Positions 36,271 to 44,906 of a stretch of 64,000 bases of DNA are shown here, piece after piece (the stretch's first letter is position 1; each line of letters begins with the position of its first letter). The stretch spans positions 2,232,001-2,296,000 of the forward strand of contig NZ_LT629792.1 in assembly GCF_900106055.1 (NCBI RefSeq), in the 5' to 3' direction. Position numbers and translations under genes: made by a program. Below the pieces are notes generated by a model that was given only the letters and a program-made list of their open reading frames with translations, searched no databases and had not been told where the DNA came from. Origin of the DNA: Schaalia radingae. GTDB lineage: Bacteria; Actinomycetota; Actinomycetes; Actinomycetales; Actinomycetaceae.

Positions 36271-37578
36271 TCAGTTGTTGAGCTCAGCGTTGGCGTTATC
36301 CTCTGCTTTCTTCAGTGCTTCCTCGGCAGATATGTCACCACGAACAGCCAGAGCGATCTGCTGGTTGTAGTAGTTACTGATCTTCTCAGTGAGCTGGAAT
36401 TGCTCAGGTTGGGTCTTGCCGGAAATAGATACAGTCGCCATCTCGGTGGCTTCCTTTTGCAGCGGGTTCTCAATCACAGAGGTAAAGGACTCCGGATTCT
36501 CGTTGCCTTCTTTCGTGCCAGGGAAGAAGCCTTGGGCGATCTTCAAGAACTCAACCTGGTTCTCATTGCTGGTCACGTATTGCGCGAATTTCAGTGCCAG
36601 CGGCTTGGCTTTCGAGTTGGCTGACACGGACAGTGCCTGGCTGAACAGAGGTGGAATACCGAAACGTGGCGTTGTCTTCGTAGCTTCAAGGATGGAGGGA
36701 GCTTCTTTTTCCAGCTCCGACGCAAATCCTCCTGAACCGGTTGTCCAGGCGACTTTGCCTTCCTTGTAGGAAGCAGAGTTGCCTACCCACTCACCGGACA
36801 GTGCTTCAGCCGGCATGGCTCCCGCCTTAAATGCTTCGGCGTATTTTTCGACAATCTCCCTAGCCCGATCAGTAGCAAACGTGAACTTCCCATCTTTCAT
36901 AATCTCAACACCCTCCGAGGCGAGCGTCGCCAAGGCAGGCAGATCGGAAACTACTTTCACTTCACCGTTGGTCTTCTTCGCCGCGTCGATCGCCATGTCA
37001 AGCATGTCATCGAGTGTTTCAGGCAACGTGCTGACATCAACACCTGCTTTTTCAAGCATGGCGGTATTCCACCAGTTCACGTCGGTTCCCAGGTACCACC
37101 CATATCCGTATGAGCCGCCTCCTGCATCGTCAAATGTGTACGCTTTCGTCACGCCGTCGACATAAGCATTGAGGGCTTCAGGATCCGCCTTCGCTAAATC
37201 TTCCAACTGTCCAGCCTTGGCCAACTGATAGGCATACTGGGGTGGAAGGTTAATGACGTCGGGTAACTCACCGGAGTTTGCCTGTTGAAGAACCTTGTCT
37301 TCGTAGCCGTCACCGGGCTGATCCATCCACTTGATCTTCGTTCCTGGGTTCTCTTTTTCGAAGTCTGCAATGAGCTTTTCGAAATACGGTGTGAATCGGT
37401 CATTCTTCAGCGACCATGTCTGAAAAGTGATCTCCCCTTCGACCGGTCCACTCTGAAGCGCATCGTCTCCGGATTCGTTCGTCGTAGTGACCGGACCACC
37501 ACCAGTGCAGGACGTCAACCCCATCAGCATTGCCGTACCTGCCAGCATGGCAAGACCGGCTTTATTCCAAGCCTTCAT
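36271..37578 (-). CDS. ABC sugar-binding lipoprotein
   Basis: A 435-residue solute-binding protein. The lipoprotein signal ends at GLTSCTGGG, and the mature start has EGEITFQTWSLKNDRF. Middle features are GYGWYLGTDVNWWNTAMLEKAG and a late PPLFSQALSVSANSKA. The ribosome site GGGAG precedes the ATG by nine bases. It heads the third importer operon and is divergent from the GH5-like gene across 288 bp. Confidence 0.92.
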   Translation of the reverse strand: MKAWNKAGLAMLAGTAMLMGLTSCTGGGPVTTTNESGDDALQSGPVEGEITFQTWSLKNDRFTPYFEKLIADFEKENPGTKIKWMDQPGDGYEDKVLQQANSGELPDVINLPPQYAYQLAKAGQLEDLAKADPEALNAYVDGVTKAYTFDDAGGGSYGYGWYLGTDVNWWNTAMLEKAGVDVSTLPETLDDMLDMAIDAAKKTNGEVKVVSDLPALATLASEGVEIMKDGKFTFATDRAREIVEKYAEAFKAGAMPAEALSGEWVGNSASYKEGKVAWTTGSGGFASELEKEAPSILEATKTTPRFGIPPLFSQALSVSANSKAKPLALKFAQYVTSNENQVEFLKIAQGFFPGTKEGNENPESFTSVIENPLQKEATEMATVSISGKTQPEQFQLTEKISNYYNQQIALAVRGDISAEEALKKAEDNANAELNN

Positions 37579-37705
37579 CTGTGTTTCTCCCTCGAAAATA
37601 TGATGACATGTGCATTGCGCACAGCAACCAGTATGACACTAGTAGCACGTATCAGGTACATCAGATTAGATCTTCCGTACATTCCGTCAGGCTCACTGAT
37701 TTCTA

Positions 37706-37711
37706 TATAAT
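37706..37711 (+). promoter_or_regulatory. Possible -10 element for the GH5-like gene
   Basis: A perfect TATAAT lies in the divergent region between the third binding protein and the GH5-like gene. No good -35 box is found 16-18 bp upstream (TCCGTC). The gap to the start codon would be about 150 nt. The same AT-rich stretch could serve the other strand. Confidence 0.3.
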
Positions 37712-37866
37712 TTCTCTAGAGCACAAGGGCTTCGGTACCTGGCGCTGGCCGTTCCTGCTGCACAACAGCAATTGAAGTGAGAGCTAGGATGGTTCGTTCT
37801 CCTGTTCTTCAGGTGAGCACACCGCCATTCCCACATTGTCATACTCCACGCGAGAAAGAGGCTGTC

Positions 37867-39063
37867 ATGAGCAGTATTCGACCGATTGCCTTCGGCGTAA
37901 ATTACACGCCCCGGGCAGGCTGGTTTCATTCATGGCTCGACTTCGATGCCGATCAGACAGCACGCGACCTCGATGCGATCGCCGCTTTAGGAATGGATCA
38001 CATCCGCATCTTCCCGCTGTGGCCATTGCTCCAACCCAATCGCACACTGATTCGCCAATCAGCAATCGACGACGTGCGCCGCCTCGTGCAGTTGGCACAC
38101 GAACGTGGAATGAGCACATGGGTCGATGTCCTGCAGGGACACCTGTCATCTTTTGATTTTCTTCCTTCGTGGACGTTGACCTGGCATCATGATGATCTCT
38201 TCACGTCCGAGCGTATTCGCAGCGGACAGGCCGCCCTCGTCAATGAGTTGAGCACACAGTTGGCTGACGAGCCCGGCACGGCCGGCATATGCATTGGAAA
38301 CGAATTTCCTCAGTTTGCCGCAGCACGCCATCCCGAGCACAGCAGGGTCGATACAGACGGAGCGCGTCGCTGGCTCACTGAAATACTCGGGGCAGTTGAT
38401 CGACGCTGTGCATGCGTGCACTGCTTTGATGATGACCTCTGGTTCGATGCCACTCATCCGTTCATTCCACCATTTGCAACGCAGTTCGGCGATCTGACTA
38501 CCGTTCATTCGTGGGTTTTTGCCCACGTCGGGCCGCGTTACGGCAAGCGGCATCCGGCACTGGAGGTATTCGCGCGCTACCTGGTCGAGCTGGCCTGCGC
38601 ATGGAACAGATACTGCAACGTGCCTGACCGCGGCGTATGGCTTCAGGAGGTGGGCGCTCCGATCACATGTGTCACGGCTGAGGACGCTGCAGACTTTGCT
38701 ACCGCAACAATCCGCGGAGTGATCGACGTGCCGGAGTTGACTGGCATCACCTGGTGGTGTTCCCATGATGTGTCCCGCAAACTGGCTGACTTCCCCGAAC
38801 TGGAGTATTCACTCGGCCTGATCGACAGCGACGGTAAAGTCAAGCCCGTCGGGCGGGCAGTAGCCGAATTTGCTCACGCTGTGCGTTCCGGTGACAATAT
38901 CGGCACGGCTGGCGCTGACTCAGCTGAGCGTCCCGTACTAGACGTGCCAGCAGACCCCGCATTGCGTCACGAGGCAGGCCCCCAGGGCGACGTCTTCGAC
39001 ACTTTCCAACGCATCTGGACCAGGGATCACGTGTGGCCTCAGCTGCGTGTAAACCACGCGTGA
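37867..39063 (+). CDS. GH5-like glycoside hydrolase (GH5_18-like, probable Man-beta-1,4-GlcNAc)
   Basis: A 398-residue cytoplasmic TIM-barrel hydrolase of clan GH-A. The acid/base is Glu146 in CIGNEFPQF and the nucleophile is Glu261 in WLQEVGAP, in the correct order and spacing. AFGVNYTPRAGWFHSW at the N-terminus and GITWWCSHD after the nucleophile are typical. Its length and style resemble the GH5_18 group; a Bifidobacterium longum member of that group cleaves Man-beta-1,4-GlcNAc from N-glycan cores. Subfamily placement is from recall, not alignment. ATG 37867 follows AGAAAGAGG; the frame upstream is not conserved. Its end overlaps the next convergent gene by 25 bp. Confidence 0.8.
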   Translation: MSSIRPIAFGVNYTPRAGWFHSWLDFDADQTARDLDAIAALGMDHIRIFPLWPLLQPNRTLIRQSAIDDVRRLVQLAHERGMSTWVDVLQGHLSSFDFLPSWTLTWHHDDLFTSERIRSGQAALVNELSTQLADEPGTAGICIGNEFPQFAAARHPEHSRVDTDGARRWLTEILGAVDRRCACVHCFDDDLWFDATHPFIPPFATQFGDLTTVHSWVFAHVGPRYGKRHPALEVFARYLVELACAWNRYCNVPDRGVWLQEVGAPITCVTAEDAADFATATIRGVIDVPELTGITWWCSHDVSRKLADFPELEYSLGLIDSDGKVKPVGRAVAEFAHAVRSGDNIGTAGADSAERPVLDVPADPALRHEAGPQGDVFDTFQRIWTRDHVWPQLRVNHA

Positions 39064-39938
39064 TAGTACGCGTAGAAGTTCGCGTTGCCCCAGCTTGAAC
39101 ACTGGTCGCCGGGATGACCGGCGAGTGCGGCATCGTTGGGCTGGTAAGGCGTGTAGTTATACAGATTCGCTGTGGCCTGATTCTCCACCATCACATCGCT
39201 GCCACCGCACGCCTCGTCGGGGTGGAATCGGATGGTGTTGACCTGTCCAGGAATCACGTCGTACATGCCGGGGGCGCCCTCGTAAATTCTGAACTGCCTG
39301 GCAGCGTGGAAAACCTGCGTGGCAAAACCTGCATACTGCGGGTCGCACGTCTGCCGGTCGGGGCATGCGTATCCCATCGCGGAGGCGTAACGACTCGGGA
39401 CCAACTTCGCGCCCGAAGCAGTGATCAATCCCTGTTCCTTTTGAAGCATCACCAGCAGCACTTCCGGGTTAATACCGCAGCTGAGAGCAGTTTTGGAGAC
39501 AATCGATGCCGGGGTATCGCCCGCCTGGCCCGCAAAACCATCGCAGTACTCGTCGGCGGGGATGTCGGCCGTGTCTTCACGGTAGGAACTCAGGCACGGC
39601 GTGCCATCGGGGTTGGGTCTGCAGCCATCGTTCCACTGGGTGATGAACGCTTCGATCTGATCCTGCGTCAGTGCGCGGTCATTGAAGAATTCCTCGTCAG
39701 AGATGATGTTCGACGGGTCGAAGCCCGAAAAATCCAGCGGTGGTGTCACAGGCCCCGAAGGTGGCGCAGAGTGCGCGGGCGGTTCAAACGTGTCCTTCTT
39801 ACTGCGGCTAGACAGCGTCGTCGTCACAAGAACGACCAGCGCGATCACCACGGCGACTGCGAGCATGATGATTCCGATCGACGTCAACGCTGCCCGAGGC
39901 GACTGGCTGTCGGAGTGGTGCCTATTGCCTGTGCTCAC
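39039..39938 (-). CDS. Membrane-anchored lysozyme-like actinobacterial protein
   Basis: A 299-residue protein with one N-terminal membrane helix (about residues 17-42), a Pro/Ser-rich linker and an extracytoplasmic domain. The domain has the actinobacterial pattern NIISDEEFFND, TQDQIEAFI, INPEVLLVMLQKEQGL, SAMGYACPD and ANLYNYTPYQPN, seen in secreted proteins often joined to SH3 or peptidoglycan-binding modules; the Glu in LQKEQGL fits a lysozyme-like catalytic acid. Six Cys suggest disulphides. The start is GTG 39938, which overlaps the phosphatase gene by 17 bp; an ATG frame from 40058 would start inside that gene. A cell-wall hydrolase role is inferred. Confidence 0.82.
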   Translation of the reverse strand: MSTGNRHHSDSQSPRAALTSIGIIMLAVAVVIALVVLVTTTLSSRSKKDTFEPPAHSAPPSGPVTPPLDFSGFDPSNIISDEEFFNDRALTQDQIEAFITQWNDGCRPNPDGTPCLSSYREDTADIPADEYCDGFAGQAGDTPASIVSKTALSCGINPEVLLVMLQKEQGLITASGAKLVPSRYASAMGYACPDRQTCDPQYAGFATQVFHAARQFRIYEGAPGMYDVIPGQVNTIRFHPDEACGGSDVMVENQATANLYNYTPYQPNDAALAGHPGDQCSSWGNANFYAYYHAWFTRS

Positions 39939-40398
39939 GGATATAGTCAACCACGCCCGGGATAGAGCGTTCGAGAACCTCGAGGGTGTCGACGAAATCC
40001 TGATGCCCGCCATACCACGGGTCAGGAAGATCCAGGTCCGAATCTGCCTGCGGATCAAATTCGCGCATCAGGTGGACATCCGGATCCGTTCCAGTGCGTG
40101 CAGCCATGCGCTCGATTGCCCGTTCATGGCCGCGAGTCATCGGGATGATCAAATCCCACTGGCTCAGTTCACTGGGCAGCAGCTGGCGCGCCCGATGGGT
40201 GGGGATGCCGTATCCTGCTTCGCGCAGCACACGCTCGGCACGATAATCGATCGGGTTACCTTCCTCCTCATCGGAGATCCCTGCCGAATCCACTCGCACA
40301 TCAAGGTCCGCGTGCTCGACAGCTTCACGAAGGAGCTGTTCGGCCATTGTGGATCGACAAATGTTTCCGGTACATACCATGACTACTGAAAACGACAT
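39922..40398 (-). CDS. Low-molecular-weight protein tyrosine phosphatase
   Basis: A 158-residue phosphatase with the P-loop CTGNICRS (Cys9 to Arg15) at its N-terminus and the general acid Asp in DPWYGG. This length is normal. In actinobacteria related enzymes dephosphorylate cell-envelope or signalling tyrosine kinases. It follows the nucleosidase gene after 4 bp and overlaps the lysozyme-like gene, forming a three-gene minus-strand operon. Confidence 0.93.
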   Translation of the reverse strand: MSFSVVMVCTGNICRSTMAEQLLREAVEHADLDVRVDSAGISDEEEGNPIDYRAERVLREAGYGIPTHRARQLLPSELSQWDLIIPMTRGHERAIERMAARTGTDPDVHLMREFDPQADSDLDLPDPWYGGHQDFVDTLEVLERSIPGVVDYIREHRQ

Positions 40399-40402
40399 GC
40401 GA

Positions 40403-41125
40403 CTATTGTGCCTGATCCACCTGAGTGCCGCCGATCAGGTCGAGCAGCTCACATACCGCTGCGGCAGAGATGCGCGCGGCCTTGTCGCCGTCCATGTGGA
40501 AGTCCTGGCCGGCCTGCGGGCCGCACAGGTCGGATACCGCCCGCATGCTGATCCAGGGGGTGCGTGTGCCGAAACAGACCTGAGCTACACCGGCTGTTTC
40601 CATGTCGGTCGCCAGCGCTGCAGGGAAACGAGTGCGAACAGTGTGGACAGTGCGCGCGGTGACAAATGAATCGGCGGAAATGACCTGGCCGGCGCACACA
40701 CCCTCGACACGGGCGGCACATGCCGCAGCGCGCTGCCCTGCAGTGTATTCCGGAGGCATCTGCGGAATCTGGCCGGGTGCGTACCCGAATTCTGTGGCAT
40801 CGGCACTGGAATACACGGTGCTGGTACCGACGATGACGTCACCCACCTGGGCTTCCTCATCCAGGCCACCGCATGTTCCGGCAACAACGACTAACGCAGT
40901 CGCCGGGTCCTCGACGAATGTGAGTGCGCGGGCTGTGGCGCTCGCAGCATTCGCCAGGCCGATACCGGATTCGACCACCACGACGTCGTGGCCGCGCAGT
41001 GTCCCTCGCGTAAAGACCTGCTGGTGAGTGTCAGCATGGCCGATAATGTGGCGGGTGGCGCCTGGCTCAAGCTGGTCGACAAACGGTGCTGCTTCCATCG
41101 CCATGGCGCACTGGATAAAGATCAT
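40403..41125 (-). CDS. mtnN: 5'-methylthioadenosine/S-adenosylhomocysteine nucleosidase
   Basis: A 240-residue MTAN-type nucleosidase that releases adenine from MTA and SAH. The conserved Glu is in AMAMEAAPF, ESGIGLANAA is the phosphate/ribose loop, DMETAG holds the ribose-binding Met-Glu, and the catalytic Asp is in RAVSDLCG. The frame is open to 41164, but ATG 41125 begins the conserved MIFIQCAMAMEA. It leads the nucleosidase-phosphatase-lysozyme operon and is divergent from the dehydrogenase gene. Confidence 0.88.
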   Translation of the reverse strand: MIFIQCAMAMEAAPFVDQLEPGATRHIIGHADTHQQVFTRGTLRGHDVVVVESGIGLANAASATARALTFVEDPATALVVVAGTCGGLDEEAQVGDVIVGTSTVYSSADATEFGYAPGQIPQMPPEYTAGQRAAACAARVEGVCAGQVISADSFVTARTVHTVRTRFPAALATDMETAGVAQVCFGTRTPWISMRAVSDLCGPQAGQDFHMDGDKAARISAAAVCELLDLIGGTQVDQAQ

Positions 41126-41246
41126 CACGCACGTATTATCGCCGGCCTGCAATCCTGCCGCCACCTTTGGATATACGTGTGTCCTACACTGGAAATGTCA
41201 GGGACAACGGAAAAATCTCCAAGTTTAAGATCAGAGGGAGCCACAG

Positions 41247-42719
41247 ATGACGTTACCCGCGCACAGCGATCTTGCACCCACATACTCACGCTCACCGAAA
41301 TCCGAGCCACGCAATGTGATCGTGCATTTCGGAATGGGAAACTTTCATCGAGCTCACCAGGCCGCCTACCTTGATGAACTGTTGAGTCAGCATGATGATG
41401 ACGTGCCGGAGTGGGGCATCTGCGGTGTAGGCGTGCTGGAGCGAGACCGACGTATGCACGATGCTCTGCATGCGCAGGACTGCATGTACACTCTGGTCCT
41501 CAAAGCACCCGATGGCTCGTACGATGCGCGCGTGATCGGCTCGATCATGGATCACATGCTGGCGGTAGACGATACTCAGGCAGTGCTCGACGTGCTTGCA
41601 GCTCCCTCGACCCGCATTGTGTCGCTGACGATCACCGAGGGAGGCTACCCGATCGATGATGCGACCGGTGAATTCGCCCCGGATGACGCTGCGCGTGAGG
41701 ACGGTCAGTCACCTCAGTCGCCTCACACGCCATTCGGATTGATCGTCGAGGCACTCAGGCTGCGCCGCGAGCGCGCAATTGAACCGTTCACCGTACTGTC
41801 GTGCGACAACCTGCCGGGCAACGGTCACATTGCGCACGATTCAGCCTGTGGGCAGGCAGCACTGTCGGATCAGGAGCTGGCGCAGTGGATCGACGACAAT
41901 GTTGCGTTCCCGAACTGCATGGTCGACCGGATCACGCCCGTGACCACTGACGAAGATCGCGAACTGGTCGAACAGCAGTGGGGGATCGAAGATGCGTGGC
42001 CGGTTGGCGCTGAACCGTTCATTCAGTGGGTTATTGAAGACAAGTTCCCGGCAGGCCGCCCGCAGTGGGAAGAAGTCGGCGCCCAGATGGTCACGGACGT
42101 GGTGCCCTACGAGCTGATGAAGCTCCGCCTGCTCAACGCCGCCCACCAGATGCTCGCACACTGGGGCCGCCTGTTGGGAATGACCTACGCGCATGAGGCC
42201 GCTGAAGATCCGGACATTGAAGCTGTGACGCGCGCCTACCTGGAGCGTGAAGCGCTGCCCACCCTGCGCCCCGTGCCGGGCATCAACCTCGACCAGTATG
42301 TCGATACGCTTTTCGAGCGCTTCACCAATCACGCCATTGCTGACACGCTGAATCGTCTGGCCGAAGACGCATCGGACCGCGTGCCCAAATTCGTTCTGCC
42401 GGCTCTGCGCGGATGCATCGAGCAGGGTCGCCCGGTTGATCTGGGTGCGGCGATGTGTGCGGCGTGGGCGCTCACACTGGAAGGCAACGACGAGGACGGC
42501 GCGCCGATCACCATCAACGACCAGTATCGGGATCGCCTGATCTCGCTGGCGCAGCAGCAAAAGGCCGGAAATACGCGCGCTTTGCTGAGCGATGCCCGCC
42601 TGTTCGGCGAGCTGGAATCAACCAGTGAGTTTGCGGATCGCTTCGAACACTGGCTGCACGCAATTCGGCGCGACGGTGCCCGCGCCGTCATGCGTGAGCT
42701 GATTGCTCAGGCGAACTGA
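41247..42719 (+). CDS. Mannitol dehydrogenase family oxidoreductase
   Basis: A 490-residue long-chain polyol/uronate dehydrogenase. The NAD-binding start is VIVHFGMGNFHRAHQAAYLDEL, and the catalytic Lys-Asn-His triad is in MKLRLLNAAHQML. The family includes mannitol 2-dehydrogenase, fructuronate reductase and mannonate oxidoreductase, which motifs alone cannot separate. A good AGGGAG site precedes the ATG. It ends 3 bp from the convergent glucokinase gene. In this region it may feed a hexose or uronate into fructose-type intermediates, but that is a guess. Confidence 0.88.
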   Translation: MTLPAHSDLAPTYSRSPKSEPRNVIVHFGMGNFHRAHQAAYLDELLSQHDDDVPEWGICGVGVLERDRRMHDALHAQDCMYTLVLKAPDGSYDARVIGSIMDHMLAVDDTQAVLDVLAAPSTRIVSLTITEGGYPIDDATGEFAPDDAAREDGQSPQSPHTPFGLIVEALRLRRERAIEPFTVLSCDNLPGNGHIAHDSACGQAALSDQELAQWIDDNVAFPNCMVDRITPVTTDEDRELVEQQWGIEDAWPVGAEPFIQWVIEDKFPAGRPQWEEVGAQMVTDVVPYELMKLRLLNAAHQMLAHWGRLLGMTYAHEAAEDPDIEAVTRAYLEREALPTLRPVPGINLDQYVDTLFERFTNHAIADTLNRLAEDASDRVPKFVLPALRGCIEQGRPVDLGAAMCAAWALTLEGNDEDGAPITINDQYRDRLISLAQQQKAGNTRALLSDARLFGELESTSEFADRFEHWLHAIRRDGARAVMRELIAQAN

Positions 42720-42722
42720 CGC

Positions 42723-43475
42723 TTAGCGGGCTGCCTCACCGGCAGCACACGCAACTCCGATGATTCCGGCGAGGTTACCCAGCTTCGCCGGAATGATCGG
42801 TGTCTTCAGGTCCAGCAACGGCAGGAACTTGTCGTGATTTTCCGACACGCCGCCCCCTACGACAAACAGGTCAGGTGAAAAGAGCATTTCGACATGCGAG
42901 TAGTAGCGCTGGAGACGCTCTGCCCACTGCTCCCACGTCAGGTTGTACACCGTCTTCTGGCGGGCTGACGCGTGTGACTCGGCGTCACGCCCGTCAATTT
43001 CAAGGTGTCCCAGCTCGGTGTTGGGAACCAGTGTGCCGTCAATGAACATGCCGGATCCGATGCCCGTTCCCTGCGTGGTGACAATGACAACGCCTCCTAC
43101 GCCGGCGCCTGCACCAAAGCGAACCTCTGCCAGGCCGGCTGCGTCGGCATCGTTAATGACGACGGTGGGCCGTCCCAGCTGAGTGGAGAATCGTTCCTCG
43201 GCGTTGATGCCAACCCATTCCTGGTCAAGGTTCGCCATGAAGGGGATCACGCCGTGTTTGATCGGTGCGGGGAAAGAAATGCCGACGGGCACGTCGTCTG
43301 CAACGTCAAACTGGTCGATCAGTTGTTGGCATGCGGCGATGACGTGGTCCGGGGTGGCCGGAGCAGGTGTGGGGATTGTGATGGGGTCGCGCAGGACGCG
43401 CCCGGTCTTCAGGTCAACGAGTGACCCCTTGACGCCTGATCCACCAATGTCGATTCCAAATGCCTGGGTAGCCAT
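42723..43475 (-). CDS. ppgK: Polyphosphate glucokinase (ROK family)
   Basis: A 250-residue sugar kinase. The phosphate loop is FGIDIGGSGVKGSLV, followed by the ROK core VVINDADAAGLAEV and TTQGTGIGSGMFIDG with VPNTELGH, the actinobacterial PpgK pattern. PpgK phosphorylates glucose with polyphosphate or ATP. It lacks the zinc motif of ROK regulators, as expected for PpgK. ATG 43475 starts the conserved part; the frame runs seven residues further. It would prime glucose for glycolysis through the local phosphofructokinase. Confidence 0.9.
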   Translation of the reverse strand: MATQAFGIDIGGSGVKGSLVDLKTGRVLRDPITIPTPAPATPDHVIAACQQLIDQFDVADDVPVGISFPAPIKHGVIPFMANLDQEWVGINAEERFSTQLGRPTVVINDADAAGLAEVRFGAGAGVGGVVIVTTQGTGIGSGMFIDGTLVPNTELGHLEIDGRDAESHASARQKTVYNLTWEQWAERLQRYYSHVEMLFSPDLFVVGGGVSENHDKFLPLLDLKTPIIPAKLGNLAGIIGVACAAGEAAR

Positions 43476-43625
43476 GGGACCTGCTCCGCTCTTCATGCCA
43501 CGATTGTTTACTTACCGATCTTACTATTCCACCACGTCGCCCTCAGTGCGAACATCTTCAAACGCGTTATGCCTCATTCGTGCAGAATTCGGCAGCCACG
43601 TGGTGCGGTTTCATGCGCAGCGCAC

Positions 43626-44906
43626 TCACCCGCACAGAGCCAGTACGCGGCGGTCTGCTCCTTCCAGGCGGAACGGCCCAAAGCGGCGCGGCGCGGCGAG
43701 GCGTTGATTCTGGTCGGTGACACAGATGCGCTCCCCCAAACGGTCGACCATAACGGTACCGACCGCATCGACAGCGATAATCCCGTCTTCATCCAGCCGA
43801 ATCATTGTCGGAATATCGAACAGGATCGGACGTGCTTCATTTTCGCTGACCATCCGTGCCGCCGCTGTGATGGTAGTACGTCCCGCTTTCATCGCGTCGA
43901 TCAGCGCCTCGGGCGTACATTCTTCAGCTGCCAGCCATGTGGTCGGCATACCGGGGCGCAGCGGTGTGGAGTAATGATGGAAGTCTCCTCCGCCCATCAC
44001 CACCACATCGTGTTTCCAGCGGGCATGCCACGCCAGGATCGAGGTGTCAGTCGGGCGCAGGTACCAGCTTCCGTGATACAGCTCCGCGCCTGGTGGTTCC
44101 GTCTCCAGTGGATGCAGCCACGAGCAGTCATCGGACACCGGGTGATTAATGGACATGAATGCGTCACGCTCAGCAGCTTCGTCCACCCACCGTTGCGCCG
44201 GCTGACGAAAATCGATAAAGCCGACCTGGCCCCACGCGTTGGCGTGCCCGCGGTGCGTTGTCATCTCCTGACCGGGAATCAGCGTAATTCCGTGGCGAGC
44301 ACTGACAGCCGCCAGGTGGGGATGGTGGCTCACTGTGTTGTGATCCGTGCAGCCGAGGTAGTCAAGGCCGGAGGCGACGCCCTCGTTCGCGAGTTGCCAC
44401 AGCGACAATTGCCCGTCGGAATGCAGGCAGTGATTATGCGGGTCACCTGCGTACCACGTCAGTCCGGGCGGGGCAGGCAGTCCGCGTTCACTGCCGCGCA
44501 CCTCACGGTGGATCGGCTCATCGGCCGGTCCGTGGTCAATGGATCCGCTGGCGGGTGTGCGCACGCACACCGTCACGTCGCACCCGTGCGAAGGGACAGT
44601 ATGAAGTCCGAGGACGACTGCCCACGTGCCCGACTCCAGGTCACCGGGAATGTAGCCCGGCGTGGCGTCGCTACGGGCAATGATGAAGCTGGTGCGCGCA
44701 CCGCCGGACCATCCGCGCCAACCTTGCGGTGATTCGCAGCCCATGTCGATACCAGCGCCGCCTTCGCGCGAAAAACTCAGTGTCGCTTCGATGGAGTCGA
44801 ACCCATCAACCTCGAACTCGACGCGCGGGTAACGGTTGGCGGCCTGATCCGCCAGGGTCACGTGGAAGGTGCGTTCAACAAGTGTGCGTTGAGCAGGTGC
44901 CATCAC
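43626..44906 (-). CDS. PHP-domain metallohydrolase (CehA/McbA type)
   Basis: A 426-residue protein with an N-terminal beta-rich region (to about residue 150) and a PHP phosphoesterase domain. Metal motifs are YAGDPHNHCLHSDG and YLGCTDHNTVSHH, with later INHP and GGDFHHY. CehA/McbA-type members hydrolyse esters; PHP relatives hydrolyse phosphate esters. Its start overlaps the ATPase stop (ATGA), so it is the last gene of the ROK-controlled importer operon. That suggests a phosphorylated or esterified import substrate, such as a glycerophosphodiester, which the enzyme would open. The substrate is not known. Confidence 0.83.
   Translation of the reverse strand: MMAPAQRTLVERTFHVTLADQAANRYPRVEFEVDGFDSIEATLSFSREGGAGIDMGCESPQGWRGWSGGARTSFIIARSDATPGYIPGDLESGTWAVVLGLHTVPSHGCDVTVCVRTPASGSIDHGPADEPIHREVRGSERGLPAPPGLTWYAGDPHNHCLHSDGQLSLWQLANEGVASGLDYLGCTDHNTVSHHPHLAAVSARHGITLIPGQEMTTHRGHANAWGQVGFIDFRQPAQRWVDEAAERDAFMSINHPVSDDCSWLHPLETEPPGAELYHGSWYLRPTDTSILAWHARWKHDVVVMGGGDFHHYSTPLRPGMPTTWLAAEECTPEALIDAMKAGRTTITAAARMVSENEARPILFDIPTMIRLDEDGIIAVDAVGTVMVDRLGERICVTDQNQRLAAPRRFGPFRLEGADRRVLALCG

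Noticed and set aside
41190..41215. TGTC...GACA inverted pairs in the nucleosidase/dehydrogenase gap as an operator
   Set aside because: Arms of only 4-5 bp with irregular spacing, no better than chance in this base composition.
43569..44732. 387-codon plus-strand ORF opposite the PHP gene
   Set aside because: Shadow frame; the minus strand carries clear PHP metal motifs and an ATGA link to the ATPase gene.
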